The translations under genes and the position numbers were made by a program. The notes under the pieces are model-generated. The model saw nothing but the letters and a program-made list of their open reading frames with translations, was not told where the DNA came from and did no database searches. A stretch of DNA of 64,000 nucleotides from JACVRW01 sp963728495. Its GTDB lineage: Bacteria > Actinomycetota > Thermoleophilia > Solirubrobacterales > Thermoleophilaceae. Shown here piece after piece: positions 10,259 through 20,070 of this stretch. Each line of letters opens with the position of its first letter. The stretch's first letter is position 1. Location of the stretch: assembly GCA_963728495.1 (NCBI GenBank), contig CAVSKI010000005.1, positions 1-64,000 on the forward strand, written 5' to 3'.

Positions 10259-11365
10259 GTGGCTCGCTCGGTCGGGCCTTGCTCGGCGCTCCTGTTGGTC
10301 ATTGGCGCTCTAGCTACTAGTTCCCCTGCGAGCGCGGGTGAGCTCGGTGTGACAGTGGAGGAAGATCAGGCGGTGGTCTCCTACCGCGCGTACGCGGGGG
10401 AGAGCAACCAGCTGACGGTCAGCTGGCTCGATCCGCGCTTCCTCGAGGTGAGTCCGGGCGTCTACGAGGTAGAGGATCCTGCCGGCATCGTCGTAGCCCC
10501 TGGCGCGGACTGCGCCCCATACCCGGGCGACCCGATCGGCGACCAACGGGTGCAATGCCGCATCCCTCAGGACGTCCGGGTCAGTGCCATCCTCGATCTC
10601 GGCGCCCGTGATGACGGCGTTTCCTTGAACGGGGTGCAGGGATGGACGGGCAAGATCTTCGGCGGTAAGGGGTCGGACAGCATTGGGGCGCCGGGCGCGC
10701 TCGGCGTCGGAGGGCTACCTGAGTGGGTTGCCGTTGAGCTGCTCGCGGCGAAGGGCAGTCAGGCCTTGGCGAGCGGGCGCCTTGATGCGTCGGCGCGCGC
10801 CCCCTGGATGCTGTTGGGCGGTCCGGGGCGGGACAACCTCGCGGGTGGACCAGGCGACGACGTCATCATCCCGGGCCGCGGCCGGGACTACGTGGAGGGG
10901 TCGCGCGGAAAGGACAGGCTCGTCGTCAAGGACGATTTCGCGGACTTCCTAGAGTGTCGTGGGGGATTGAACGTTGTTGTCGCCGACCGCTCCGACCTGG
11001 TCTGGGGGCGATGCGGCGCGGTCCGACGGCCGGGATGGGCCTTTGCCCGTCTGGGCCATGCCGGCAATGATTGGGACGGCTCCTACCGGGTGTACGCCAT
11101 TGTGATCTGTCCATCCGATGGCCGACCGAGGTGCCGGGGGACGCTCTCGCTGGCCGTGCGTGGCGGCCGGCGCCTGTTCCACAGGGACTTCGAGATGCGT
11201 CCCGGCACGCTTCGGGACCTAGGTAAATACATCAGCGACCGGACCGAGGACACCCTGGAGAGGCGGGGCATGCGCGTGACGGTTCGCTCAGAAGGCGTTG
11301 CGGGCCGCGCTTGGACCAGGTCTCAAGTCGTTGACATCGATGAGGCGCAGGAGGAGGGCGACTGA
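10259..11365 (+). CDS. Secreted RTX-like calcium-binding protein
   Basis: 368 residues, GTG start. A signal peptide (CSALLLVIGALATSSPASAG) is followed by a β-rich N-terminal region. At residues ~180-220 lie glycine/aspartate nonapeptide repeats (LLGGPGRDNLAGGPGDDVII, PGRGRDYVEGSRGKDRL) of the RTX/hemolysin calcium-binding type. VVVADRSDLVWGRCG then closes the repeat block as in many Thermoleophilia secreted proteins. The C-terminal ~110 residues (CPSDGRPRCRGTLSLAVRG, LERRGMRVTVRSEG) resemble the Arg-rich β domain found after such repeats. It is probably exported and extracellular or cell-surface. No enzymatic motif is visible. The gene stands alone, facing the NHL-repeat gene. Confidence 0.65.
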   Translation: MARSVGPCSALLLVIGALATSSPASAGELGVTVEEDQAVVSYRAYAGESNQLTVSWLDPRFLEVSPGVYEVEDPAGIVVAPGADCAPYPGDPIGDQRVQCRIPQDVRVSAILDLGARDDGVSLNGVQGWTGKIFGGKGSDSIGAPGALGVGGLPEWVAVELLAAKGSQALASGRLDASARAPWMLLGGPGRDNLAGGPGDDVIIPGRGRDYVEGSRGKDRLVVKDDFADFLECRGGLNVVVADRSDLVWGRCGAVRRPGWAFARLGHAGNDWDGSYRVYAIVICPSDGRPRCRGTLSLAVRGGRRLFHRDFEMRPGTLRDLGKYISDRTEDTLERRGMRVTVRSEGVAGRAWTRSQVVDIDEAQEEGD

Positions 11366-11510
11366 GAGCCGGCGCCGCGGCGGCCATATTCGGCACCACC
11401 TTGGGCCTTCGACAGGAGGACCCCGTCACTACAGGAAGTATGGGCGGTAGCGCCTCTTCCACGTCATCAGTACACCCAGCTGTTCCCGGAAGTGTGCTGC
11501 GGGAGGCTGG

Positions 11511-13165
11511 TCAAGCGTCCAACTCGTATCTGCTGAGCAGCAAGGGCAAGCTTTCGGCCCTCCGCCAGGGCACTCTGTGGCGCCAGCGTCCACAGGGGTA
11601 ACGTACAGACGCAAGCTGACCGTCCTTGCGGAGCCTCACCGCGACCTTGGTTTGGCAGGCGAAGGAGTCAATGTCCTCGATGCGACAGTCGATCCGGGTC
11701 GGGCTCATGCGGTGGCATCCGAAGGCCGCTTCGATGTTCTCGTAGTCGAATCGGTCAAGCGCCGCGTCGATCGCGAGCTGTGTGATCCGCCTGGACAGGG
11801 TTCGGCCGAGGACGACGCCGACTTCGTCGGCGGACCGGTAGCCGTCGGCCGTCTTGGCTGTGAGTCGCAGGTAGTACAGCCCAGCGGCGGTCGGCACTGG
11901 GAGCCGGATGCGATTGAGGCCAGCGCGCGCTCGCGCTCCGACCGTTTGTGTGAGCGTGCGGCCGGTCTTGTTCTTCAAGTCGAGTGTCACGTGCGCGCGG
12001 CGATTGAGCGTGTAGGAAATGAAGTTACGCTTGGGGCGGAGCCTGCTAAAGGCGACCCCCAGCCTCCGCGTCCGCCTCGACGGCAGCATCGACACCGTCG
12101 CTGCCTCGTCCCCAGATCGGAGGAGATATGTGCCGTCGTCGGTGACCGAAACCCAGTTCACCCGCCCGATGGAGGCTCGCTTGGCGGGCCCACCGAGCCG
12201 GTCGAAAGATCCGCCGCCGGGCCAGGGCTCCAGACCGGCGTCCCGCGACGTGCCCCATTGTTCGCCGCCATCGCCGGCGACCGTCGAAATGCGTCCCGTC
12301 GGGGCGACCCGACGCACATGCCTCGCGTTCCGGTCCGCGATCAGGAAATCGCTGCCGCGCCCGACCGCCACAGCGACCGGTGCCATCAGGCCAGCCTTCG
12401 TTGCGGCACCGCCATCGCCAGCATCAGCTCTCGCGCCGTTTCCCGCCGCCGTCTCGATAATCCCGTCGGCCCGCACCCGGCGCACGCGATGGTTGCCGGT
12501 GTCTGCCACGAGAACGCCGCCATCGGCCTCGACTGCGAGACCCATAGGGCGTCGCAGCGACACCTCGACGGCCGGCCCCTCGTCGCCGTTGAACCCGGGC
12601 TGGCCGGTCCCGGCGACCGTTGTGACGATCCCGTCGGCCGACACACGTCGCACGCGATGATTGCGGGTGTCCGCGACGAGGAAGCCTCCATCGGCCAGTG
12701 CGGCGACGCCGCCGATTGAACCAAAGAGTGCATCCGCGGCGGGGCCGCCATCACCACTAAAGGTTCCCTCGTCCTGTTTAGGGACCCGGCCGGCAACGAT
12801 CGCTGCTCTGCCACTGGCTGAGAGCTTGACGACCCGTCCGCCGTATGGTCCGGCGATCAGCAGTCTGCCAGCGCCGGCAGGCGCGGCCACTCCGGGGCCC
12901 GAGTAGCGCCCGGCTTGGCAGACGCCCACCTGATGCGCACGGTCTTGACGGTCGCGTCGCGGCCGATCCGCACGATATGCCGGCAATGGACAACAACAAA
13001 GCCACCTCCGCGCAGCGGCGCGATCGGATCCGCGGCCAGCGGACCGAGCAGCAACTTCAACGCTCCGCCGCCCGCAAGCCGAAAGATCGGACGCGCTTCC
13101 GCGGGCGCGGCCGGGAGCGCTCCCATCAGCGCGAAGGCGAGCGCAGTGAAAAGCCAGGGCACCAT
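11511..13165 (-). CDS. Secreted NHL-repeat (β-propeller) protein, one frameshift
   Basis: The ATG at 13165 starts a signal peptide (MVPWLFTALAFALMGALPAA, ending AEA) and an N-terminal strand region. Near 12900 the frame shifts. The protein continues as YSGPGVAAPAGAGRLLIAGP and then NHL blades: GDGGPAADALFGSIGGVAAL, FLVADTRNHRVRRV, GVLVADTGNHRVRRV, FLIADRNARHVRRV, each with an '(T/A)VAGxG' turn. The C-terminal ~200 residues (ISYTLNRRAHVTLDLKN, GLNRIRLPVPTAAGLYYLRL) form a β-sandwich of the kind common in exported actinobacterial proteins. The total is ~550 residues. It is probably a secreted or surface scaffold; no catalytic residues are evident. Confidence 0.65.
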
Positions 13166-13804
13166 GGTTCCGAGGTCCTCGTCGCCGCCGACTGTACTCC
13201 TTGCCGCCGGGCCAAAACGCCTAGCTCCACATCACCTGCGCGTGACCGCAGAAGCCGTCGATGCGCGCCGAAGTAGGTCTAGGCGCGATTCCTCCCACGC
13301 CGATCACAACCAGTCTTGCCTAAACCGCCAAACAATGTTGCTTCACCGGGCTTCGCTCGTAGGGACATATCGGGCCCCCGATACGACACGGGCTGATATC
13401 GCTGGGCGGGTCAGAGTCCAGGTGTGGCCAGGGACGAGAGTAGGTTGGGCTCCACGGTCTTGCGGCGGCTTCTGATCGGACACTCGTCACCCCGCGGCTG
13501 TCCGGGCACCACAGCCTGCGATGCGTTAGGGGAGGCTAGTTCGAATTCAGCCTCGATCCGCCTCCGCTCTACTTGATCGAGTCATTGGGAAGCGGAGCGG
13601 TCGTTCGCCAGATGTGCGCCCTCGATGACCTCCGGCTCAGCAGCGCTCCGATTCCTGCCGTTGAGCCCTGTGTGATCGCCACCTCCGTCAGCTCTGGGAA
13701 GAGTGCAGTCCGAGCCCGGGACTCTCTCAGGTCATTCCTCCTCCAGAACATCCCCGCCTGCCGGCGAGGCGTTTTGGCGCCAACCCGCTCGGGAAGACCG
13801 AGGC
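13166..13804. other. Intergenic region between divergent genes
   Basis: Separates the NHL-repeat gene (minus) from the MFS gene (plus) and should hold both promoters. It contains copy C of the dispersed repeat. A minus-strand frame at 13569-13829 (ELTEVAITQGSTAGIGALLS) is coherent-looking but short and unrecognised. Confidence 0.4.
13325..13388. repeat. Dispersed ~65-bp repeat, copy C
   Basis: Matches copies A and B through 'ccgccaaacaatgttgct', 'caccgggcttcgctcg' and 'agggacatatcgggc'. It is the most diverged at its left end. All three copies lie in the left 14 kb of the window, in the same orientation. Confidence 0.55.
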
Positions 13805-15283
13805 ATGGCCGACACCGAGGCCCCGCCACCGCAGCAGGACGACGTCGAGCTGAACATCCCGCCCGAGGAGGTCGACACTCAGCGCAAGCGCGCCTTCGTC
13901 GCCTCCGGCCTCGGCTGGGGCCTCGACGGCTTCGACTGGACGATGTTCGCCTACGCGCTGCCGGCCATCACGGTGTCGCTCAGCCTGTCGCCGTCCGACG
14001 GCCCGTTCGTGGTCGCCTTCAGCCTCGTCGCCTCCGCCTTCGGCGGCGTGGTCGGCGGCACGCTGGCCGACCGCTTCGGCCGCGTGAAGGTCCTCACCTT
14101 CGTGATCCTCGGCTACTCGGTCTTCACCGCCCTCACGGCCACCGCCCAGAACCTCGAGCAGCTTCTTCTCTGGCGCACCCTTCACGGCTTCACCTTCGGC
14201 GCCGAGTGGGCCGTTGGCGCCGCTCTTCTCGCCGAGTACGCCAAGCCCGAGCAGCGCGGGCGCACCATGGGCATCCTTCAGAGCACCTACGCCATCGGCT
14301 GGGCCTTCTCCACCGGCGCCTATCTCATCCTGTTCGACGCCTTCAATGACGATCAGGCCTGGCGCTACCTCTTCCTGCTCGGCATCCTCCCCGCCCTCGC
14401 CGCCTTCTTCATCCGCCTCACGACCAGGGATCGCGTGAAGGTCAGCGCCGAGAACCGGTCGACGATCTCCTTCCCGCTGCTGTTCCGGCCCGAGATCCGG
14501 CGCACCACGATCCTCGCCACGCTCTTCGGCGTCGGTGGCCAGGGCACCTACTACTCGGTCTTCGTCTTCCTCCCCACCTTCCTGGTCGAGGAGCGCGGCC
14601 AGACCGTGGTCGGCACCGCCACCTACAGCTGGGTGGTGATCGCCGGCTCGTTCATCGGCTACGTGATTGCCGGTGTCATCCACGACGCCATCGGCCGCCG
14701 CCCCACGTTCACGTTCTACTTCCTGGGCTCGGCCGCCGCGATCGCGGCGTTCGTGCTGATCCCGATCGACGGCAGCTTCATCACCTACGCGGTCAGCTTC
14801 CTGCTCGGCTTCTTCGCCTCCGGCCAGGCCGCGGGCTATGGCTCCTTCCTGGCCGAGCTGTTCCCGTCGAACATGCGCGCCGGAGGCCAGGGGCTGGCCT
14901 ACAACGTCGGCCGCGGTCTCGCCGCGCTCGGCCCCGGGTTCATCGGCCTCACCGCCGACGAGATCGGCCTCGGCGAGTCGATCATGATCGTCGGCTTCGT
15001 CGCCTGCACGCTCGCGATCACCTGCGTCTGGCTGCTGCCGGAGACCCGCGGCAAGGTCATCATCGAACCGGAACGACGGGAAAGCGGTCGAGAGGCAACT
15101 CGCCGGGGCGTGATCCGCGCCCGGCGGCGGCTACGGCGGCTAGTTGGTCCGGTAGAAGACGCAGCGGTAGAGCGAGGCGCTGCTGTTGATAGGACTGGCT
15201 CGTGTCGTCCCGGCGTCGCGAACGCCGGGATGGTGCCGCTGCCGATGTCGACGATCGTCGCTGCCAGTGGTGCTGTCCCGTGA
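13805..15283 (+). CDS. MFS transporter (metabolite:H+ symporter type)
   Basis: The start is ATG 13805, preceded by a purine-rich 'gaagaccgagg'. The protein has ~12 transmembrane helices. It opens with LDGFDWTMFAYALPAITVSL, and the MFS loop motif ADRFGRVKVL follows helix 2. FGAEWAVGAALLAEYAKPEQ and LAELFPSNMRAGGQGLAYN are typical of the sialate/aromatic-acid/sugar-acid symporter group (AAHS/SHS-like). The substrate cannot be read from sequence. The normal family end is near LLPETRGKV (about 15060). The frame then runs on for ~70 Arg-rich residues antisense to the next gene, so the native stop was probably lost to an indel near 15060-15110. It is an inner-membrane importer by homology. Confidence 0.75.
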   Translation: MADTEAPPPQQDDVELNIPPEEVDTQRKRAFVASGLGWGLDGFDWTMFAYALPAITVSLSLSPSDGPFVVAFSLVASAFGGVVGGTLADRFGRVKVLTFVILGYSVFTALTATAQNLEQLLLWRTLHGFTFGAEWAVGAALLAEYAKPEQRGRTMGILQSTYAIGWAFSTGAYLILFDAFNDDQAWRYLFLLGILPALAAFFIRLTTRDRVKVSAENRSTISFPLLFRPEIRRTTILATLFGVGGQGTYYSVFVFLPTFLVEERGQTVVGTATYSWVVIAGSFIGYVIAGVIHDAIGRRPTFTFYFLGSAAAIAAFVLIPIDGSFITYAVSFLLGFFASGQAAGYGSFLAELFPSNMRAGGQGLAYNVGRGLAALGPGFIGLTADEIGLGESIMIVGFVACTLAITCVWLLPETRGKVIIEPERRESGREATRRGVIRARRRLRRLVGPVEDAAVERGAAVDRTGSCRPGVANAGMVPLPMSTIVAASGAVP

Positions 15284-15862
15284 CCTGGACTGCCGGCCCT
15301 GATCGTGTAGGCAACCAGCTCGCTGAGCGTGGGCAGGCGCCCGCCGGCGTTGCCACAGGTATCGGAGGCGGCGAACCAGCCCGCCGCGGCGCGAGAGCTG
15401 TTGTCCCAGCAGACGCCGCCGTAGAGCGTGGTGTCCGCCGGGCAGCTGACGAAGAATGCCGCGGGCGGATCGCCGCCCAGCGTTGCCGCGTTGTCGGCGT
15501 TGGCCGCGTTGGTGGCATTCGTGGCGTTGGTCGCGTTGGTGGCCGTGGTCGCGGTCTCGGCCGTTGTGGCGCTCGTGGCGGTGGTCGCCGTGCCCGCGCG
15601 GGTGGCCGAGGTGGCTGACCCCGCCGTGTCGGCCGAGCCTGCCTTGGTGGCGTACTTGGCCCGCGACGCGCTCGGCACCTCGCCGAGCCGGCTCTCCTTG
15701 ATCTGCTTGCTGCCCAGCGTGTTGTCTCTTGATCTTCTTCCCGGTGATCGTGTGGTTCTTGATGTCCTTGCCGTTCACTTGCACGGCGGCGTAGGCGCCG
15801 CCTCCGAGCGCGACGAAGACGGCGACGGAGGCCATGACGTTGGCGTAGCTGAGGTGGCGCAT
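15140..15862 (-). CDS. Secreted/anchored protein with A/T/N-rich repeat tract, two frameshifts
   Basis: The start is ATG 15862 (MRHLSYANVMASVAVFVALG, then GGAYAA), a signal sequence shared by a large paralogous family in Thermoleophilia. After VNGKDIKNHTITGKKIK the frame shifts near 15728 and resumes with SRLGEVPSASRAKYATKA-like text. A low-complexity tract of TAT/NAT/NAN triplets follows (about residues 75-125), then LGGDPPAAFFVSCPADTTLY and a cysteine-containing C-terminal domain (CWDNSSRAAAGWFAASDTCG). A second shift near 15215 leads to SPINSSASLYRCVFYRTN. Total ~240 residues. The repeat tract could be an extended fibre or coiled stalk. Function unknown; it ends antisense to the MFS read-through. 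Confidence 0.65.
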   Translation of the reverse strand: MRHLSYANVMASVAVFVALGGGAYAAVQVNGKDIKNHTITGKKIKRQHAGQQADQGEPARRGAERVAGQVRHQGRLGRHGGVSHLGHPRGHGDHRHERHNGRDRDHGHQRDQRHECHQRGQRRQRGNAGRRSARGILRQLPGGHHALRRRLLGQQLSRRGGLVRRLRYLWQRRRAPAHAQRAGCLHDQGRQSRSRDSTTGSDDRRHRQRHHPGVRDAGTTRASPINSSASLYRCVFYRTN

Positions 15863-15941
15863 GCCCCGGTCATCGGCGCAGGCGGCCCTGACTTGACTAG
15901 GCAATCCTTCAGTGCCGTGCCGCAGAGCCGATTACAGGCCC

Positions 15942-17764
15942 ATGACCTCCCGCGCGTCAGGCTTGCGGCGCCCGCTCATGCTCGCCGCTGTACTCGTGGC
16001 GGCGCTGCTGGCCACCGCCCCGCCCGCGAGCGCCAATCCGCCCGGGACCGAAAGTCCACGGCTCTACGTGCCGCACTACAACAACGATGAGATCGGAGGG
16101 TTCGAGGTCGGGGGCGCCGGCGGGCCATTCCCGATCGTGGGCTCCCCGTTCGACGGCGGCAGCGGCGGCCTGATCGCCCTGGCCTTCACCCCCGAGGGCA
16201 GCCGGGCCGCCGCCGCATTCCTGTTCAACGGCGGAGCGCAGGGGCTGTCCGTGACGCCCCACGGCTCCGTGGCGCTCGCCGGGAGCGCCATCGCGAGCCC
16301 GTCCGCCACGAGCGTCGCCGTGTCACCGGACGGGCACTTCGCCTACACCCCGACCCGGACCTTCGGGGCCACACCGGGCGTCGGCATCGTGCGCTACTCC
16401 ATCGGAGACGGGGGCGCGCTGACCTCGGTCGGTTCCTCACCGTCCCCCAACGACTACTACGGCATCGCCGTGACTCCGGACGGGCGGTTCCTGTATGCCT
16501 CGGGTCTGAACGGGATAGACCGCTACGCGATCGCGCTCGACGGCTCGCTCACCGGGCCCACGTGCGGTGCCGTCCTCCATCCCGGCGCACAAGCTCGCCG
16601 TCTCACCCGACGGCCGCCTCCTCTTCGCCGGCGGCTACTTCGGTCAAGGAGTGGCCTCCTACGCGATCGCCTCCGACGGAGCGCTCACCGAGAACGGCGG
16701 CCGGGCGCCGACCGACACCGCTTCGGTCGAGTACATCGCCGTTGCGCCGGACGGTCGTCACATCTACCTGAGCGCGCCCAACCACGGCGGCATCGTCACC
16801 GCCACCGTGGCCGAGGACGGAGATCTGACCGAGACTGGCCACGACGCCCACCGGGGGATCTCCCGGCGCGGTCGCGGTCTCGCCGGACGGGCGCTATCTC
16901 TACTTCACCGACGACTACGCCCAGGTCATCCTGGGCGTGGCGTCCATCGGCGCCGACGGAATTCCCACGGTGCTGGACGATCTCTCCACTCCGTGGAGCA
17001 GCGGCAGCACTCCGACGCCGATCGTGATCCAACCCCGTCCCACTCCGGTCGCGAGGCTTGCCGTGCCGAGCGTGGGGAGCGGCAGGGAGGTGAGCTTCGA
17101 CGCGAGCGAGTCGCTGCGCGCCGCGCGCTACGACTGGAGCTTCGGCGACGGAACCACGCTCGCCGACGGCGGTCCGAGCCCGGTCCACCGCTATCCGCGC
17201 CCCGGCACCTACGCGGTCCGGGTCACCGTGACCGACGGAGGCGGGTGCTCGACCCGTCAGATCTACACCGGTCAGAGCACCATCTGTCCGGGCGGAAGCT
17301 CGGCGAGCCTCGGGATCGACGTCGAGGTCCCGGCCGAGCCGGCCCCGCCCACGGTGCCCTCGTCCGCAGCGGACGACCTCGAGCCCGCCCTACGCCTCCG
17401 GCGTCTGTCGCTCTCCCGCAAGCGGCTGGCCGTGGGGCGCGGGACGACCTTCCGCTATTCGCTGTCCGGGCCCGCCAGAGTGCGCTTCACGATCGAGCGC
17501 CGGCTCGCCGGGCGACGCGTGGGGCGTCACTGCCGGCCGCCGACGCGCGCGAATCGCGGGCGCGAGGAGTGCAGGAGATTCAGGCTCGTCGGCGCCGTGA
17601 CCACGGACGCCTCAGCGGGTCGCAACGCCACCGAGTTCGGTGGGCGCCTCGGCGGCCGCGCGCTTCGACCGGGCCACTACCGGGTGAGGGCGGTCGCGAC
17701 GAGCCCCGCCGGCCGGCCCGCGGTCAGCCGTGCGGTCGGCTTCACCGTGGTGGCACGCGACTAG
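15942..17764 (+). CDS. Secreted YVTN-type β-propeller with PKD domain, two frameshifts
   Basis: Start ATG 15942; signal peptide RRPLMLAAVLVAALLATAPP ending in ASA. Blades of a 6-phosphogluconolactonase/YVTN-like propeller follow: PRLYVPHYNNDEIGGFEVG, TSVAVSPDGHFAYTPTRTFG, YGIAVTPDGRFLYASGLNGI. Frames shift near 16568 (continuing HKLAVSPDGRLLFAGGYFGQ) and near 16855 (continuing AVSPDGRYLYFTDDYAQVIL). A PKD domain (FDASESLRAARYDWSFGDGT … YAVRVTVTDGGG) occupies ~17095-17250. The end carries LSLSRKRLAVGRGTTFRYSL and FTIERRLAGRRVGRHCR, a C-terminal β domain common in this phylum. Probably extracellular, about 605 residues when repaired. No enzyme residues are evident. Confidence 0.7.
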
Positions 17765-18543
17765 GCCGCTGCCCCGGCGGGGCCTGCCACACCAGCGTGT
17801 GCTCCAGATCGCTCCCGGGCCGCGACACCGAGTTGTTGTGGCGCCGTTTCGCGGTCCGCCCCCAGGAGTCGTCGCCGAACCACTCCGGCACCCCGAAGGG
17901 CAGGTCGCGCAGCGGGATGCGCGCATAGTCCTCCTCGCGGAACTTGCGTGCCGTAGTTCGGCGGCAGCGGATCGCCGTCGGAGTCGGGGGTGACGATCGC
18001 CCGCAGGTCGTCGATGCCCGCGCGCCACCTGTTCACCAGCGTGTTCGGGTTGCGGCTGCTCGGGTGGGGCAGCTCGAACACCGGCACGTCGGGACGGTCG
18101 TCCCAGAGGTCGAGCGCGGCCTGGGCCTCGCCGCCGAAGGCCACGATCGCCTCCAGGTCCGACCCGCTGACCATGTCGTAGAGCTTGTTGCGCCAGCGGC
18201 GATGGTCGTTCTGGGACAGCAGCGGGCGCGCGTCCGGTGCCCGCGACGGATGCAGCGCGTACGCGTAGGCGTTCACCAGCACGTACGAGCGCGTCAGGCC
18301 CAGCTTCGACAGGAACCCCTGCACCCGCTGCCCGGCGTCGCCCACCAGCGTGCGGCCCGCGATTCGCTCCGTCGGGCCGGGATCGGAGGCGATCCCCAGC
18401 AGCCGGGCCGAGCCGTTCAGGCGCCCGCGGTAGAAGATCGGACCCCAGTCGTACCAGAACAGCTCGCGCTTGTCGGCGTAGCTGGGCATGTCGTCGAGGT
18501 GACGGGCCAGCGCCTTGGTGGGACCCGGATCGAACTCGATCAT
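17742..18543 (-). CDS. Uracil-DNA glycosylase superfamily protein, one frameshift
   Basis: Starts at 18543 (MIEFDPGPTKALARHLDDMP). GSARLLGIASDPGPTERIAG provides the motif-1-like GxxxDPGPxE loop, and EAIVAFGGEAQAALDLW with VPVFELPHPSSRNP provides the C-terminal HPS loop of the uracil-DNA-glycosylase fold. After DGDPLPPNYG one extra base near 17943 breaks the frame. The repaired tail reads KFREEDYARIPLRDLPFGVP, then EWFGDDSW, and ends at 17742, overlapping the end of the propeller gene. It probably excises or binds damaged bases, but it is a divergent branch and the activity is untested. A repaired protein would have ~266 residues. Confidence 0.65.
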
Positions 18544-18574
18544 CGTCGTCTCCTTCTCGTCGGCAGTGGTCCTC

Positions 18575-19967
18575 TCAGGAAAAGATCGGTCCCACCTGCG
18601 GATATTCCCCGATGAGCGCCTCGCGCAGGGCGGCCAGGCTCGGCGGCGGCTCGTCGCGGTCGTCCGCGGAGGCGCGGTAGCTCGTGTCGAGCAGCATCGG
18701 CTTGCCCCAGGCGATCACGCGGTCGACTCCCTCGAGGCCCTGGGGGTCGGCCAGCTCGCGCATGCGCGGCTCGCTGCCGTAGGCCAGATCGCCGTCGACC
18801 ATCACCAGCTCGACCCACGAAGGATCGGCGCGGGCGACGTTCTCCCACGGATCGGCCTCGCGGCGCTCGAACACCACCAGGTCCGCGGGCCGCCCCTCCT
18901 CGAAGGCTGCCGAGCTTGTCCTCCAGGCCGGCGATCGAAGCGGCGTCGGAGGTGACCATCTCCACCAGCCGCTTCGCGCTCGGATCGCTCCCCTGCTCCT
19001 GCAGTGAACGCCGCGCGACCTTGAGCTCCGCCAGCAGGCTGGTGCTGCCCGACGGCAGCCAGTCCGCGCCCAGCCCCACCGGCAGGCCCAGCCGCAGCGC
19101 CTCCGCCGCCTTCGTGGTCTCGCCGTACAGCCGCAGGTTCGACTGCGGCGACCACACCAGCGAAGCCCCCGCGTCCTTCACATCGCCGAGCTGCGCCTCG
19201 CTCAGCGCGGTGCCGTGGATGATCACCGTGCGCTCGGTGAGACCTCCGAGCTCGACCAGCGTGTCGAGCTCCTCGCGCGAGCGCTCGTTGTCGGAGCGGC
19301 CCTCGGCCAGGTGGATGTAGAACGCCCTGACCTTGCCCGACTCGATCCCGGCCAGGATGCTCTCCAGCTCCGGCCGTCCGCGCGAGCCCGACGGCAGGTC
19401 GATCATCGAGCGCGCGCGCTGCTCGCCGAAGATCCACTTGTCGACGTTGCGCACGAGCGCCTCGTCCTGGTAGCTCGTGGCCTGCCCGCCGGTGCCCTGT
19501 ATGGCCGTGACGCCGCCCACGAGCGCGCGGATCTCCGCGTAGCGCAGCTGGGTCTTGGGCGGCAGCGCGCCCAGCAGCTTGTTCTGGGGCTCGCGAACCA
19601 GCTCCTTGTAGAGGTCGCTGCCGCGCCAGGCGTAGCGGTTCACGAACTCCCGCGGCGGCTCCCAGGCGGCGAAGATGTTGAACTCCGGGTGGCCGTGCAG
19701 GTCGATCAGCCCGGGGCAGATCACGCCGTCGGTGGGATGTACCGGCACGCCCTGGGGCTTGGCCTCGGTAACCGAGGCGATCGTGCGGTCGGCGCCCACC
19801 ACGACGTAGCCCTTCTCGATCGCGCGCTCGGGGGTGAGCACGCAGCCCTCGAGCGCGAAGGCCTCGGCGAGGGCGGCGCGCGGCATCAGCTCGTGGCCGC
19901 TCTCCTGCGGGGGCGCGATCTCCTCGGTCACGCCCTCCAGATAGGCGGCGTCGAAGAGATCGTGCAT
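18575..19967 (-). CDS. Amidohydrolase (metal-dependent deaminase-like), one frameshift
   Basis: Start ATG 19967 (MHDLFDAAYLEGVTEEIAPP). The protein shows the cyclic amidohydrolase layout. ICPGLIDLHGHPEFNIF carries the HxH metal site. TVIIHGTALSEAQLGDVKDA carries the third metal histidine region. SLVWSPQSNLRLYGETTKAA and LPVGLGADWLPSGSTSLLAE carry the catalytic Asp. The frame breaks near 18905 after LEDKLGSL and resumes with GRPADLVVFERREADPWENV, the usual C-terminal β domain, ending ...YPQVGPIFS. Repaired length ~464 residues. Relatives deaminate or hydrolyse purines, guanidines or triazine-like compounds; the substrate cannot be assigned here. Cytosolic. Confidence 0.7.
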
Positions 19968-20070
19968 AGCCGCGAGTATCGCCGAAAAGAGGGTGCACGC
20001 GCGCGGCCCGGACGAAGAAGCGCACGGGTATGGACGCAAAAACTCCAATTTCAATGTAGGTTGGGCGCCG

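Noticed and set aside
11577..12719. 380-codon forward frame
   Set aside because: Antisense to the NHL-repeat gene. The blade motifs are on the minus strand.
13569..13829. 86-codon minus-strand frame before the MFS gene
   Set aside because: No recognisable family, overlaps the MFS start region, and no start signal.
15076..15283. C-terminal extension of the MFS transporter as a real domain
   Set aside because: Arg-rich, not family-like, and antisense to the A/T/N-rich gene; more likely read-through after a lost stop.
15470..15660. Possible CRISPR or tandem DNA array
   Set aside because: The repetitive DNA encodes the NAT/TAT triplet tract of a protein. There are no regular spacers.
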